Shown: positions 63,905 to 64,000 of the stretch, piece after piece
How the letters are laid out: every line of letters begins with the position of its first letter
Position numbering within the stretch: position 1 is the stretch's first letter
From: Pseudonocardia oceani
GTDB lineage: Bacteria > Actinomycetota > Actinomycetes > Mycobacteriales > Pseudonocardiaceae
Assembly: GCF_019263585.2 (NCBI RefSeq)
Contig: NZ_JADQDF010000001.1
Coordinates: forward strand, 6,578,501 to 6,642,500
Length of the DNA: 64,000 bases
Direction: 5' to 3'
The notes under the pieces: model-generated
What the model saw: the letters and a program-made list of their open reading frames with translations, nothing else
The model's database searches: none
Told to the model about the DNA's origin: nothing
Translations under genes and position numbers: made by a program

Positions 63905-64000
63905 GGGTGTGTCCCTTCACGTCGTGGGTCTCCATCACCAGGTCGAGGACCCGGCTCTCGTCGAGCTCGTCGCTCGGCGCCTCGTGGACGACCGCCCCCT
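63897..64000 (-). CDS. Sugar ABC transporter ATP-binding protein, C-terminal fragment
   Basis: The last 33 codons of a minus-strand gene reach the right edge. The peptide ends with VVHEAPSDELDESRVLDLVMETHDVKGHTHA (read in parts), resembling the C-terminal extension of RbsA/MglA-type ATPases. Stop is TGA at 63897-63899, overlapping the permease start by 8 bases. The nucleotide-binding domains are outside the window. Confidence 0.7.
   Translation of the reverse strand, partial: GAVVHEAPSDELDESRVLDLVMETHDVKGHTHA

Overview
The window is very GC-rich actinobacterial chromosome: codons end in G or C, GTG starts are common, and genes often overlap by 1-14 bases. The gene families (DUF397 protein, AIM24 cluster, DUF222-HNH protein, DtxR/IdeR-type iron boxes, WS/DGAT lipid genes) fit a Pseudonocardiales-like organism. 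That placement is inference from gene content. I saw no rRNA, tRNA, CRISPR array, integrase or complete insertion sequence. The only stretch over 300 bases without an intact gene (26793-27432) holds a decayed phosphoesterase gene.

Layout. 1-4.7 kb: partial MFS exporter, acyl-CoA ligase, aromatic amino acid decarboxylase, secreted lipase-like hydrolase, anti-sigma-type ATPase. 4.8-10.4 kb: a tightly overlapping minus-strand operon resembling ole/beta-lactone pathways (thiolase-like OleA, glycosyltransferase, P450, OleC-like ligase, OleD-like reductase) with no OleB. 10.5-13.7 kb: iron-siderophore binding lipoprotein and three tandem AIM24 proteins. 13.7-25.7 kb: amylosucrase-like GH13, secreted intradiol dioxygenase, HrpB helicase, a small gene behind a LexA-like box, a zinc-ribbon SDR, GlgX. 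25.7-30.4 kb: Rieske protein, DUF4333 protein, the pseudogene, a CoA transferase and two iron-box-preceded siderophore-utilisation genes. 30.4-35.5 kb: PlsB followed by a HAD-PlsC-WS/DGAT triple fusion, together a near-complete triacylglycerol pathway on two polypeptides. 35.7-45.8 kb: DUF222-HNH protein, glycosyltransferase, Eis-like acetyltransferase, tryptophan dioxygenase plus kynureninase, LLM oxidoreductase plus trehalose-synthase-like GH13, SDR. 45.8-53.3 kb: DUF3152 protein, small proteins, alpha-glucosidase with a divergent ROK regulator, GPP34-TPR protein, DUF397 protein. 53.3-64 kb: pseudouridine synthase, GGDEF-EAL protein, YciO-type protein, an MhqO/MhqD-like pair, and a sugar ABC uptake and oxidation operon that runs off the right edge.

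The most unusual signal is a 16-base perfect palindrome (GCGTTCCGCGGAACGC). It occurs eight times exactly and twice with one mismatch. Four copies form an in-frame array of exactly 33-base period inside the OleC-like ligase gene; others lie inside plsB and in intergenic gaps beside iron and HNH genes. Hexamer and 18-base tandem repeats inside other reading frames suggest active slippage or duplication.

Functional themes are iron-regulated siderophore use (three DtxR-like boxes), storage lipid synthesis, alpha-glucan/trehalose metabolism (four GH13 enzymes) and a possible beta-lactone or long-chain olefin-type product.
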